NCBI GenBank assembly: GCA_029339505.1
Contig: JAQISU010000069.1
Coordinates: 9,388,001 to 9,452,000, forward strand
Source: Unio delphinus
Lineage: Eukaryota; Mollusca; Bivalvia; Unionida; Unionidae
DNA: 64,000 nucleotides
Direction of reading: 5' to 3'
Shown: positions 11,813 through 25,292 of the stretch, piece after piece
Layout: each line of letters begins with the position of its first letter
Position numbering within the stretch: the stretch's first letter is position 1
Notes under the pieces: generated by a model
Database searches by the model: none
Seen by the model: the letters and a program-made list of their open reading frames with translations, nothing else
What the model was told of the DNA's origin: nothing
Program-made: the position numbers and the translations under genes

Positions 11813-12280
11813 ATGTCATCATTGGCAACGTCTCAACAGTATCGCTATGATCAGGTCAGAGAATTTGAAACTAAACTCAAAACACCACTCACTGAGGAGT
11901 ATCAATAAAAGTAACAAAAATACCGATGAAGAATCACTGCAATTGATGTTACCGTGTACACGATATCAGGTGTAATCACCGGAGCTGGTATAATGCTATC
12001 CTCGGTGACAATGGTTACCCCGATTGCTGTTCCAATTTGTATATCAGTGGCGATAACAATTGCGGCAATTATTTTAATAATAACAAAAAAATATCACGCA
12101 GCCAGCGCAAACTACAAGATTATGTAGTTAAATTCCATGTTGTGTCAACAGCGTACTCGCAATTAGCCTCAATGATATCGTCGTCACTCGATGACACAAT
12201 AATATCCGATAGTGAGTTTTCAGCGATGGTACCTTTTCATGATTATGCGATGTAAGAAAAACGACACGAATATAATAACA
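11813..12280 (+). pseudogene. Hydrophobic membrane-type protein (P2), broken
   Basis: ATG at 11813, QYRYDQVREFE near the start, then the hydrophobic VYTISGVITGAGIMLSSV and VPICISVAITIA segments seen in P3 37490-38137. Stops near 11908 and 11918 and a frameshift near 12090 break it. The DDTIISDSEFSAMV tail lies in a different frame. Confidence 0.7.
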
Positions 12281-13917
12281 ATGGCGACATCGCAAGAACT
12301 ACTTCAACAAATAGCAGAAAATACCACACCAGTGAAAACCAGCATGATCTCAATAACATCAACCAATCCTGAATTCAGTGTGAATTTCCCTACTGCGATT
12401 CCCGTGATGGAGATAGCACTAGCAAAATTACGAGTGTATCACAGTTGGCCAAATATTAGATCAGCACCTTTCGGTGGTCAGCAACCGAATAATTCCTTGG
12501 TGTTTACAAGTAAGAATAAACCTAATGGTACTCCAGACTGGAACGTTGTTTCGTTACGATCTGTGTCATACCAAATTGAGCAAATTAATAACGAGTTACA
12601 ATGCAGAATAAAACCCATTACTGAAAAAGAATCGAAAATCGCTATAACAGTTGATGAGTCGACGTTATCATCTGCCATTGAGATAAACTCGAAAGGGCAT
12701 GCCGTAGATATCTATCAGAGTTTTATAAGAACAATGTTAGGATGGCCTGAAAATCCACCTCAACAGGAAACCATTAATAAACCCGAACCGAAAAAATCTG
12801 ATTATATTTCAACTAAGGAGGATTATTACAAACCGTTTAGGTTATTATGTTGAACCACTAGAGGGGCCCCGAGTGGCCGAGTGGTCTAAAGCGCTGTCCG
12901 TTACGGAACACTGCCATCTCACCTGTCTGCGTGTGTTCGAGTCTAAGATTCGGCAAATGTAGTTATATGAGAAACCTTGACAGTAGCTTCTCGTGGATCG
13001 GTGGTTCTTTCAGGGGTTTGTCCGGTTTCTTCCTCCACCATTAATACTGGCCGCCATGTATAGCCTATATTGTGCTGAAAAATGGCGTTAAACCATAAAA
13101 AACAAACAAACGAACAATGAACCACTAGATCATTCTGGTTTTGCTCATGGTTCTTTTTTAGTTAGAAGTACCCAGGGACGATAAGTATTATGTAATAAAG
13201 GAATTCAACATGAACAAACAATTCATGGATATGAATTCCAGTTTTGAAAAATTAAAAAAAAACTTCATAGAAAAAATTAGTAAAACCCACCTAACCGAGA
13301 TGAAGCCATTAAATACATGGAGTTTTGTAATAAAATTATCGCAATGATGGAATTTTTCAATTCCCGATTTGTTCCATTTATATTGGATCATAATAATCCT
13401 AAAACTAGAACATGATTTGCAAAGAAACTTAATATTCGCATAGAAGATATCCTCCCCGATTATCAGTTGCCAGGCTATAATGCACCAGAACTAAAAGAAT
13501 CTCTCAATGATGCCATCGATGATGGTTTCAAAAGGATTCACTAAGCATGGAAAAAAATGCCACAACCACAAACAAATATCCTCAAATATAATAATGACCC
13601 AGACGGAGATGGGCGGCATATTGCCCCTCAAAACGTCAATATATCATCGGTGATTGCAGTGAATTTAGTATGTGATGTCATCGACGGAAGTTACTAAATA
13701 AATCTTGAACGATTGAATCAAGCCCAACAGGGGTATATTATATATTCATTTGCACCAACGGCTCCACCCGGATTTCATATCATTGAAGAACCAACTAACC
13801 CAGTCTATATGCGATGTCATAATGATTCATTATTGAGAATTTCAAACGAACTGACTAATCCAATAATCTAATTGATCTACGAGGTGAGGTCCTACAAATT
13901 AGTCTGTTTGTGAAATC
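12281..13917 (+). pseudogene. Penton-like protein (P2), split by a SINE
   Basis: ATG at 12281 (MATSQELLQQIAENT), supporting the matching start chosen for P3. Open to 12853 through NPEFSVNFP, EIALAKLRVYHSWPNI and LGWPENPP. A SINE at 12863-13117 then interrupts it, and the rest (13140-13917) continues with several stops through GYNAPELKESLNDAID and FAPTAPPGF to ISLFVKS. Function as in P3: candidate vertex or minor capsid protein. Confidence 0.75.
12863..13117 (+). mobile_element. tRNA-derived SINE inserted in the P2 penton-like gene
   Basis: The head looks like a tRNA gene: A-box-like TGGCCGAGTGGTC near 12874 and B-box-like GTTCGAGTCT near 12935. A conserved body (TCCTCCACCATTAATACTGG, GGCGTTAAACC) and an A/C-rich tail follow. 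It is flanked by a 12-bp duplication TGAACCACTAGA at 12851-12862 and 13118-13129. The body resembles SINEs common in molluscs. Confidence 0.9.
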
Positions 13918-13973
13918 CTTATTTGCTTGCAATTTCATCGTTTACGATTTTTCGTCTTAAGACCACACAGTGT

Positions 13974-14465
13974 TATATATAAATTAATTGAATTCTATGT
14001 CCAGTTATTTTGGAAATCGCTGATTTATAAATTCCTTCTGATACTTTTTGTACCGAAGGCATACAAATATTGAAATACTTTCCAGCCTCATTCATTGATT
14101 GAAATACTCTTTCTTAGTTATTTTCTGTATTAAATGATTTTACACATTTTGCAATTTTCGGGTATTTTCCAGTTCTTCTTTGTTTGGTGTTTTCACTTTG
14201 TGTAATGGCTTGTAGATTATCCAATTTGTTATTTTTTAGGATTGGAATCAATATGGTCGATTACAAATCCATCGTTGATCAATCCATTGCAGCATTCATA
14301 TATTATTCTGTGAAAGTGATATTTTTTCCCTCCAGCACCAAACATAAAATATCCTTGATTACTAACAGTACCCACTGCTTTTTTTAGTCTGCTATGTCTG
14401 ACAATACCATCTCGAGACGCTTCTTAACTGGTAATCACAGGATGCGCTTGAAATCCTTGGTTCAT
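13974..14465 (-). pseudogene. HNH-NUMOD endonuclease homologue (P2), broken
   Basis: ATG at 14465 (MNQGFQAHPVITS), then stops and shifts. The HNH core (HRIIYECCN then DHIDSNPKNN) and the C-terminal NUMOD-like motif (YFNIC-PSVQKV) are legible. Counterpart of P3 31077-31583. It lies on the opposite strand to the polymerase-helicase remnant, as in P3. Confidence 0.7.
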
Positions 14466-14505
14466 TTATATACTATAATATTATTTGTCTAATTCATTAT
14501 TTGAT

Positions 14506-14811
14506 TTAATTATTATTTGCAAATCTGTCAATATAGTCTTGGGGCGTTCTTTTGATTTTGTCTTTGACGTTGTCAGAGTCCGAATTCTTAATTCGCTTAT
14601 CATAATAGCGCTTCAACTCTCTGTATCGTTTACCACCACAACTGAGACACAATTGCGATTTACCACGAATACCTACCCCACATCGTATGCAAGGCAGCGG
14701 TACTAAACTTCCACGACGTACACTTTGTAAATGATATCCACATAATTTACTTATGCATGATTATCTACATACGGTTATTGATCCTATCATAAGCCACTTG
14801 CAATGATTCAT
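14506..14811 (-). pseudogene. Cys-rich zinc-binding protein homologue (P2)
   Basis: ATG at 14811 (MNHCKWLMIGS), one stop near 14760, then the shared PCIRCGVG...SQLC..CGGKRYRELKRYYDKRIKN core and a C-terminus ending near 14506. Counterpart of P3 30671-31066. The better match from MNHCKW onward suggests the P3 protein may also start at the internal MNHSKW. Confidence 0.7.
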
Positions 14812-14853
14812 TATATAATAAATTCTTTATTTAAATACTTTTTTAATTATAAT

Positions 14854-17800
14854 ATGGAGGAGTTCAAAAGATTATAGAAGATTACGCCTTTTAAAAGGTT
14901 AAATTCAATCTTGATAGAGTGTTCACTGATGTACCAAAAGGTCTAATAAGTGATATAAGCATGTTGGGTAAAATCCGTGATGGTTTTAATGAATTCAAGT
15001 GCAATAGAGGATCTCACTGTTGGTCAACATATCGAATTGATGGTGGTGTTGATGCTGTCATGAACGAACAGCAGTGATAATCTCATATCTCGATCAGAAA
15101 AAGTATTATTTTTCAGAGTGAAATTCATTATCCGCTCAGAAACGGGAAATTGGATTATACGCTACAAATTTGAACCAATCTTGAAAGATAAAAAAACTAT
15201 CACTGTGAGTCAGGATTCCAAACCAGGATTGCTGACTGGAATTGACAAACCATACTACGAGAGATCCTATCCTGTAACAGCAGTTGTTTATGGAATATAT
15301 TTGTTAAATGATAAACCGAGTATTGAAAAATTAAAACCAATGAAACTATCATCATTAAATTGTGTAGCAGAAAAAAAATAATTGAGCATTTTACAAATGC
15401 GTTGTGTGGAAACAAATTGTCGGATCTAAAAGGCAAAAAAAAAATAAACCAATGGAAATTAACAGTTAGGAAGAACAGAGCAGCGATTCAAGATGTAGCC
15501 AAATTAGAAATATCATTAAGATTCCCAATAACCATAATGACGATAATAGGCGAGATATTACACGAATCAAAATATAAATCAAATGCAGCTCCAATCAAAA
15601 CTATTTACCATAACGAACATTCATAATCACCTGTGGTAACAATATTTCCGTGGGATAAAACAATAAAATATTACACGGGAAATTTATTTGATTATATTTA
15701 CGAATTAAATAAAAATTATCCTGTGTCAGTGTGGTTTCCTCACAGTTTTGAAGATGAAGAGGGTAAGTTCGATCAATTTGTAAGACCCAATGGCGAATTA
15801 TACCGTACTGAAGCCCTCCACAACGAGATGAAAAAACTAGCTAGTGGTTTTTCAACGGATTACGACGAACAATTAGTAACTAACTGTTTTACAATTCCGT
15901 CAGATGCAGCTTATTTCACGACAAAGAGAATCTATGGAAACTAACACGCGCAGAATTTCTCTCAGATATCAAATCAAGCTGCGTGGAATATAACCATGGT
16001 GGATTATGAAATACAAAAAACGACCCTAAAAGTATTATTTCAGTTGATATGATTGTGTGTTATCCAGGGAGTTTTCTTGGGTTTGGAGTGTGCTATGAGT
16101 ACTTCAAAAGATTTGGACATCGCACATATGAGATGACCCGTGTTGCGATTAATGGACCACTGTCCGATTTTGATTTAACTGGATTCGCTCGTGTGGTATC
16201 ATTTGAATTGGCCAAAGGACTTCATCCATGTTGTCATGTTTGGTATGGTAGACACATCTCTGAGAAAACACTGGATGTCAATAGAGTCATTACGGTATAT
16301 GACTGATTCTAAAATGATGATATCGCTGATTGTCAGTGAAGCAATTATATTATATCGGAAACAAACTGAAGTCTGGTTACCACAACCAGATAGTCTAGAT
16401 AGTATAATCAGCGAAAACAAAAAAAAATTCCCAGATCTCAATGAAGAATATATCGTGAAATGGTCCAAAGAAATCTTTGAAATTAGAAATAAACTAGCAA
16501 AAGATTTTGGTAGAAGACTAATTCGTAAGTTCACACAAGTTGGAATATATGATCACAAACGATATTCTTCGCAGTTGGTTATAGATGATGCTGAATATGA
16601 TTTTATAATCGCAGATGTAACATCTAGGAGTATATACGTCGATCGTAAAGACGCTTTATTATCCGACGGAACCAAATTAGGTACAATTGTTACTTACATA
16701 GATGGAGAAAATCCTCAATATACGTACCTAAGGTCGTCTATGTTGGCTTATGCTTCTGTTAATTTACCTTCGATGATAAAGATATTTCCTGACACCGGAG
16801 TTAGAGTCGTCACTGATTCATTTATAGACGTAAAATATAAATAAACAGTGGCTGAATTCAAAAGGAAATACTGCGTGATTACTCCAAATCAGTAGATGTT
16901 ACAATTGAAAACAATTACTTGAAAAATAATCAGATACCAGAACTATCTTATGCACCGTCGTGTTCCGATCCAATATTTAGATATAAAACCAGTTACTTAA
17001 ACGGCTGTGGTGGGTCAGGAAAGACGACTTGTGCGATTGAATTATTTCGAGGGAAATCAAACATGCTTGTGCTAACACCAACACACAGACTTGCAAGAGA
17101 GATGAAACAATGAGGAATTAATGCTTGCACTTATCACAGTTTCTTTCGATGGAAAGGTGACGAATGGACTCCTGATCAAATTGGCTAAAATATATTCCTG
17201 AAATCATTATTTGGGATGAGATATGCAGGGCAGGTGTCGTTAGATGTATTATAAAAATTTCTCGATTGGTTATTGATAGCGATTACAAAAGTAATAATGT
17301 GTGGCAATCATGGTCAACCACTACCATTTGTTGGTTTGTCTCCACATGATTGGCTAAAGAATTTTGTAGACTATTATGAAGAAATTAATACCGATCATAG
17401 ATCACTTGATAAACAATTACGCGAGTTCAAGAAAAAAATCAGATTACAACCGGAGAGAATCCAGTATGAAATAGCACGTGAAAAAATTTCAGAAACCCCA
17501 ATAAATGATTTCTTAGAAGCGTGGAGACCAAACGATTTGATAGTGGTAAGTAGAAAGATAGTCAGAGACACATTTCAGATGAAGTTTTTTAACACTCATA
17601 AAGAACAATTTGCAACACTTCCAGTGCCGTTGTGCTATGGACCCAAGGATACACGAAGACAAAATATCGAAGTTGATATTCCTGGACAAAGTGAAAAGCA
17701 GAATTTAATGTTAAATGATATTGTGTTAGTTTATATCAGTGTTGTTGAAGATGCATTGCACGCTGATAAATCCCCATGGAAGTTAGGATACGAAGCGACG

Positions 17801-18009
17801 ATACATTCTTCGGAAGGGTTGACTATATCCGATACAATTGTTTGGATCAAAGATAATCACATCAAGTGGTTAAATTTAGTTTATCTTGCGGTGTCCAGAG
17901 TACGAAGAATAAATCAACTTCGAAGAGTTGTTTTAGATTATGATGACACTACAATAAGTGATATTGTCAGCGATGATATAATCAGAAAAAAATCTCTCTG
18001 GTTATAAAC
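14854..18009 (+). pseudogene. Family B polymerase-SF1 helicase remnant (P2)
   Basis: Starts with a single EEFKRL unit, where P3 has several, followed by the CWSTYRIDGGVDAVM segment. Near 15330 it reads through without a stop into the polymerase part; P3 has TAA at that place. Polymerase motif A (SVDMIVCYPGSFLGFG, near 16050), a motif B-like IRKFTQ (near 16530) and motif C (VRVVTDSF, near 16810) are recognisable. Helicase Walker A (LNGCGGSGKTT, near 17010), GNHGQPLPF and the C-terminal HSSEGLTISDT and VYLAVSRVRRINQ follow. At least six frameshifts or stops make it inactive. Confidence 0.8.
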
Positions 18010-18297
18010 AACAAGACAAAAAATATAACAGAAAATGACATTGATGCCGAATTTATAATAACACTACAACAACAACAGAACAATCACTGCGCAAGTTGCA
18101 ATTGTATAATGCGTTGGTGTTGGTCGCATAAAGACCGCTGCCAATTTACCGTAGATAGAGAAAACAGCAGAGTAGGTCATACCAGAGATAAGGTGATGCT
18201 GACTTGTCTTGAGTGCAACAGATGCAGAGGTGCTAGTTCAGACCACGCGGCGGTAAATCAGTATCCTCGGGTATCACTTGTAGTTATTGAGGAGTAA
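18001..18297 (+). pseudogene. HNH nuclease domain following the helicase (P2)
   Basis: Two Cys pairs (CASC and CLEC) frame the HNH fold: NHCASCNCIMRW, QFTVDRENSRVGHT, VMLTCLECNR. It lies one frame off the helicase end, with the same offset as the matching region of P3 (26767-27081). P3 stops right after GAS; here the frame runs on to 18297, so the stop was lost. Confidence 0.7.
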
Positions 18298-19375
18298 ATC
18301 CTCGCTGAGGAGCAGTTGAATCCAACCTATAGACTGGCGGTCTATCCATAGATCTCGTTATACTAGATATGTTATGTGCAGTAACACTCCAAATAGGATC
18401 AGAAGCTCTTGTTTTGCCACCTTTGAGCTCTTCTGGTTCATATAACAGTGGCATTACCAAGAATTGGTTCTTTTGAAAACTCTTTTTGTGTGATTTTAAG
18501 TATATATTTTTTTTAATCGCGTTGTTAGGTTTTATGTTGATTGTTCGAGTAATTTCGCTATTGAGCGCAGTAATTACACCTGGTAATCTCTTGACCCATT
18601 CACGAGATCGTTCACGTTGAATAAATTCCTTCGCGTTCATAAAAATATATAACAGTGACATTGCTGAGTATTGGTTGTTTTGAAAAATCTTTTTGTGGTT
18701 TTACAGGTATATAATTTTTTTAATCGCGTTGTTAGGTTTAATATTAATTGTTCGAGTAATCTCATTATTCAGCACGGTAATTACGCCTGGTAATTTCTTG
18801 ATCCATTCACGAGATCGTTTATCCTGAATAAATTCCTTCGCATATTGATATCCAAATAACCGCTCAGCAAGTGTCCGATTAAATCGTTCAACAATAGCCT
18901 AATCGCGATGTAGTGCAGTATGTCCTCGTCTGATGGTTACGTTATGATGCTTCATTGTTGATAACACTGCACCCTGAAATTGCTTGCCAGGATCATCCTG
19001 TAATAGATTTGGCCAATGCAGAGGACCTGGTCGATAAATCCTTTCAAATGCAAAAGCAACTTCAGTTGATGATTTTGCCGTTAGCGGTTCTGCTTGTTTG
19101 TATTGACTTGCAACATCAACTACGGTTAGCGCATACTTGTAAACACCATCATGCGGCAGAAATAATATATCAGCCTGATGAACTTCGTTAGGTGCACTGC
19201 CATCAAAATGCAAGTAGTTAATTTGCTTAGGCGGTGGTAGATAAATTTGCCAAATCGCCTGTTTGGACAACCAATCCGCTGCAGTGGTATTTTTCACATT
19301 TGCAGCGCTAGTGAGTTTACTGATTGCTGATTTACCCCTCCAGTATCCTCTTGGAGAATAATAAATAGATTCCAT
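18284..19375 (-). pseudogene. DDE integrase (P2), broken and partly duplicated
   Basis: ATG at 19375 (MESIYYSPRGYWRG), as in P3. The first catalytic Asp is present here (QADILFLPHD) together with the second (DDPGKQF). A stop near 18900 precedes the VERFNR Glu region. About 190 bp of the C-terminal region occurs twice, at 18455-18650 and 18655-18845, diverged by roughly 15% by eye. This points to fusion of two element copies or an old duplication. Confidence 0.75.
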
Positions 19376-19382
19376 GTTGTTA

Positions 19383-19925
19383 TTAATTACCAGCATCCAA
19401 CATCAATTTACTTTTCATCGCCGATTTTATCAACCATGAACTTGAAGCCAATTTTTCTTTGAAGGATTTATCACTGATAGAATCCAACGCATGAATTAAT
19501 TTTACATCTGCGATATGTCTGTGTTGCAGATTGCTGCTTTTATAAGCAACATCATGAGCATGACACGCCTTACCAATAGCGCTTATTGGATTTTCACCGG
19601 GTTGGGGTTGGTTTTGATCATCGAGTCGGATATCAAGTTTTGTCCCGGGTCCACAATAAATATATCCTGGAAGGTGTTTTTCTCCTAGATAATTTGCCCA
19701 TGGTGTTCCTGGTAATTTTACTAACTTGGCTGCAATATCAAAACTCCTTGTTTTTTAAAAAATCATCTGCAGATTTTATAGAAACAAATCTAAATTCTTT
19801 TGTACCACATTGTTCACACTTACCAGTAAGTGCTGATCTGTTATTTTTAGTTGTAATCGTTGTCAAGTCCTTTATGCTAGTACACTTCTTACATTTCACA
19901 CAATATAGATCCAGAATTTATTTAT
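19383..19925 (-). pseudogene. Zinc ribbon and phospholipase A2-like region (P2)
   Basis: Homologue of 25293-25822. The first codon is CTG instead of ATG (near 19900). Two CxxC pairs (YCVKCKKC, CEQCGTKEF) are kept. The PLA2 part keeps the Ca-loop YCGPGT, and the active-site segment reads CHAHDVAY. The two parts lie in different frames, as in P3, but with a different offset. Confidence 0.65.
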
Positions 19926-19931
19926 AATAAC

Positions 19932-20588
19932 ATGAATATGATTGATTTTTGCGGCGACAAACAAGAACCAGTTAAGCATCATGCAATGCCACCAAATTCT
20001 ATTCGCATGATTATAATTGGACCATCTGGAAGTGGCAAGACACAACTGCTACTTAATTTGATAACGAGATGGATGAAATGGGATAGACTATATTTTATTG
20101 CTCCTAGTGTAGACGATCAGCAATGTTACGAGGTGTTAAAGGATTTTAACGAGAAAGCAAAATCGGAAATCAATGAGGATAATATTGAGTTAATAACCGA
20201 TATCGAGGAAGCACCGAGCATTGATGATATTAATGGAGGTATTAACAATTTAGTCATATATGATGATGTCATGTTAGAAAATCAAAAGAATCCTGCTAGG
20301 ATATTGACCAGAGGTAGGCATAAAAATACTGATGTGATATATGTCAGCAATGCACTCAAATACCAAAATTGATCAGAGATAACTGCAATAGTCTTGCTGC
20401 ATTCAACGGAGTTGACACACATACGCTATGAAATATTTGGCAAACTTGGTGTGGCGGTGATATGGATTATAATCTCTTTAGAAATTTCTTAATCACGCTC
20501 AGTCAGTTTCCACATGGATTTGTAACGATACACGTGCATGATTCTAGATCAAGATATCGTGTCGGACTTGATAAAATATTCGGTTTAA
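19932..20588 (+). pseudogene. Genome-packaging ATPase (P2), broken
   Basis: Starts MNMIDF. Walker A GPSGSGKTQLLL and Walker B NNLVIYDDVM are intact to a frame break near 20360. The C-terminal half continues in other frames with stops and ends at RVGLDKIFG. It marks the left end of the original element, next to the terminal repeat at 20615. Confidence 0.8.
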
Positions 20589-20614
20589 ATCGTAAAAAGG
20601 ATTGTCAACCCCAT

Positions 20615-20741
20615 AGCAGCAGGGGGTACAACAATGACTTTGCATCCCCAAAGGAAACTTTTTTATTACGATTTTGGAGGAAGCCTTGGTTTGCCAAATG
20701 CACGCTTCTAAAAAGTTGTCGGATTTTCCCCCTTTGCTGCT
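20615..20741. repeat. Terminal repeat unit of P2
   Basis: Begins AGCAGCAGGGGG and ends CCCCCTTTGCTGCT. It is shorter (127 bp) than those of P1 and P3 but shares GGAAGCCTTGG with P1. No matching repeat occurs at the truncated other end near 10707. Confidence 0.75.
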
Positions 20742-22929
<2,188 letters not shown>

Positions 22930-23290
22930 AAGCACCATGTATCAAACAACTGCTCTTTTTCTCAAACAAATTCGACATGAGTTTATCCAGCTTCTTTTCT
23001 GCAATGTCTGAATTTTTGCCGATAAGCCTCAGGAACTAACTCATAACCCCTTAGAATGCATTATTTAACCACATAGTAGTCACCACTTTAGTGAACAGAC
23101 AATGAAGTGTAAATCTCACCAGCCTTAGCAGTGAGTACACAATGCAATAACTGAGTCCAATGCTCTCTTGGCCACCTTAAATTTTCTGCAACTTTTTCAA
23201 AATGAATGAAGTATTTGCCTACTTCTTTTTCTCTGAAAGGGGGCACTAATCTAACATTCCTTGCTAGATCTAAACTTAAATTTGGATTTG
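22930..23290 (-). pseudogene. Gypsy-type Gag fragment
   Basis: Minus-strand reading gives the conserved Gag segment KYFIHFEKVAENLRWP, then HWTQLLH, a KAGEIY stretch and YELVPEAYRQKFR. Two stops occur inside. It lies head to head with a Gypsy RT fragment on the + strand, so the original element has been inverted or two fragments have met. Confidence 0.6.
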
Positions 23291-23454
23291 AATTATGAAG
23301 GTATTTTTCACTTGCCAGCTATATTTCTTTCATTTTACATTGATATTCCCTTTCTTCTCTCTTTGATGCAGGCTTACTGACCGAAATCAAAGCACTTTTT
23401 TTCAAAACATTCTTTTCTACCAAATATTGGATCAAACGGACAAACAACATTTTT

Positions 23455-24213
23455 CATGACGATGAAATTGTAAATTCCAAACCTGTCAAACAACATCCAT
23501 ACAGGATGAATCCACTCAAACAGGAATACTTAAATAAGAAAATTCAATATTTGCTGGAGAATGAGTTTATCGAGCCCAGTAAAAGTGATTGGAGTTCAAC
23601 ATGCATACTTGTTCCAAAACCAGATAAAACTTTCCGTATGTGCACTGATTATAGGAAGGTGAACAGTGTGACAAAAACAGATTCATTCCCATTACAAAGA
23701 ATTGACGATTGTATTGATAAAATCGGGAATACCAAGTATGTCACCAAATTTGACCTTCTGAAAGGATTTTGGCAGATTCCACTAACTGAAAGAGCAAAGG
23801 AAATCTTGGCATTTGTGACTCCATATGGACTTTACCAATATAAAGTAATGTCATTCGGGATGAAAGGGTCACCAAGTACATTTCAACGTCTTATGAATAT
23901 GATCACCTCTGGTCTAGAAAATTGTGATGCCTGTATCGATGATGTCATCATCTACAACGATACCTGGATAGAACATCTAGCAACAATTCGAAAATTCTTT
24001 GACAGACTCACTCATGCATGTTTGACAGCTAATTTATCTAAAAGTGAGTTCTGCCGTGCTACTGTGACTTTCTTAGGACATATTGTGAGACATGGACAAA
24101 TTTAACCAATAGATTACTAAGGTGCAGTTTGTTATTGCAGGAATATAATCTTGACATCCGGCACATCATGGGAAAAGATAATTTAATAGCAGACGCTCTC
24201 TTCCGTATATAAA
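23455..24213 (+). pseudogene. Gypsy reverse transcriptase fragment with RNase H deletion
   Basis: Open from 23506 to 24105. RT motifs: CILVPKPDKTFRMCTDYRK, KFDLLKGFWQIPL, TPYGLYQYKVMSFGMKGSP, then the active-site CIDDVIIY and TFLGHIV. After 24105 the sequence jumps to the end of RNase H (QEYNLDIRHIMGKDN, ADAL), so most of the tether and RNase H are deleted. It ends 140 bp before P3. Confidence 0.85.
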
Positions 24214-24356
24214 AAATATATTATATCATATACATTGTAATTTATACGAGTTCTTTTAACCTCAGGTGTAATGGTAAAAATAAAGTTTTTCATATAAACC
24301 CTTCTTTTTATTACATGGGGGAAGGTGTTGCGCATATTTGATATGTCATTTATATT

Positions 24357-24671
24357 AGCAGCAGAGAGGGTGTATCGGACAACATTTTTAGACAAGTTTT
24401 CACTGAAATCACGCTTAAAATCAATGAAACCAATGACATCAGACCCAAAAGTCAATGACATCAGGTCCCAAATGTGTGTGAATCATGGATTAGGTCCAAA
24501 AAAAAAATATGAAAAAATCAATGAAATTAATGAAATCAAAAACTTTTCAACTATTACATTTTTTGGGAAAAAGGGACTACAACGTCGTTGTCACTACCCT
24601 CTCTGCTGCTATGGGTTAACCGAATATTTGATCCAGTCCGATACGATATCGTGTTCGAGGGTCATGTAAAT
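24357..24671. repeat. Left terminal inverted repeat of P3
   Basis: Inverse of 39335-39652 with few differences. It includes the last 19 codons of the ATPase gene. The outer 254 bp (24357-24610) are themselves bounded by AGCAGCAGAGAGGGT and its inverse. Confidence 0.92.
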
Positions 24672-25275
24672 TTATTGTTACAAATCCGTGTGGGGCAGAC
24701 TGAGCATGACTAAAGAAATTTCTAAATTGATTGAAGTCCATATCGGAGCACCATGTCTGCCAAATATTTCGTAGCGTATGTGTATCAACGCCGTTGAATA
24801 CAGCAAGCATATTACAATTATCGCGAATCACTTTTGGTATTTGTGTGTAGCGTTGAGTGACATAGATCACGTCCGTGTTTTTATGCCTGCCTCGGGAAAA
24901 TATTCTAGCAGGATTTTTTTGATTATCTAACATGACATCGTCGTATACAACTAAATTGTTGATACTTCCATCGAGGTCTTCTACTGATGGCGCCTCGTCA
25001 ATATCGGTTATAAATTCAATAACATCCTCGCCAGCAATCTCTGAAGCGTTTTCATTAAAATCTTTTAGCACTTCATAGCATCGTTGGTCGTCTACGCTAG
25101 GGGCAATTAAATACAACTTATCCCACTTCATCCATCTCATTATTAAATTGAGCAACAATTGCGTTTTACCGGATCCAGATGGCCCGATTATAATTGCGCG
25201 GATAGAGTTTGGTAGCGCTGCATGATGCTTCACTGGTTCTCTTGTTTTAGTCGCTGAAAAATCAATTATATTCAT
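24616..25275 (-). CDS. Genome-packaging ATPase (A32/FtsK-HerA type)
   Basis: Would pump element DNA into preformed capsids using ATP. 219 residues from the chosen Met at 25275; an in-frame Met lies four codons upstream at 25287, but P2 starts at the equivalent of 25275. Walker A GPSGSGKTQLLL lies near residue 32. Walker B NNLVVYDDVM lies near residue 112. A conserved SRGRHKNTDVIYVTQR segment follows, with the Gln/Arg sensor expected in this family. The length fits A32-like ATPases of Polintons. The 3' end lies inside the terminal repeat, so its last codons are duplicated at the right end of P3. It is divergent with the zinc-ribbon ORF, the two ATGs being very close. Confidence 0.9.
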   Translation of the reverse strand: MNIIDFSATKTREPVKHHAALPNSIRAIIIGPSGSGKTQLLLNLIMRWMKWDKLYLIAPSVDDQRCYEVLKDFNENASEIAGEDVIEFITDIDEAPSVEDLDGSINNLVVYDDVMLDNQKNPARIFSRGRHKNTDVIYVTQRYTQIPKVIRDNCNMLAVFNGVDTHTLRNIWQTWCSDMDFNQFRNFFSHAQSAPHGFVTINLHDPRTRYRIGLDQIFG

Positions 25276-25292
25276 ATCTCTATACATAAATT

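Larger units (their letters stand above)
10707..20741. mobile_element. P2: decayed and rearranged Polinton-like element
   Basis: Closer in sequence to P3 than P1 is. The right-hand half of an element (pX-like, fibre-like, membrane, penton-like; 10707-13917) lies in + orientation. It abuts a left-hand half (13974-20741) lying opposite to its P3 orientation: HNH-NUMOD(-), Cys-rich(-), polymerase-helicase(+), HNH(+), integrase(-), zinc ribbon/PLA2(-), ATPase(+), terminal repeat. The major capsid, minor capsid, coiled-coil and protease genes are missing. In P3 these two halves would not be neighbours in this orientation, so P2 is an inversion/deletion product or a fusion of two insertions. Confidence 0.8.

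Noticed and set aside
12865..12960. Possible tRNA gene
   Set aside because: The tRNA-like head belongs to a SINE with flanking duplication; it does not fold into a full tRNA with an acceptor stem by eye.
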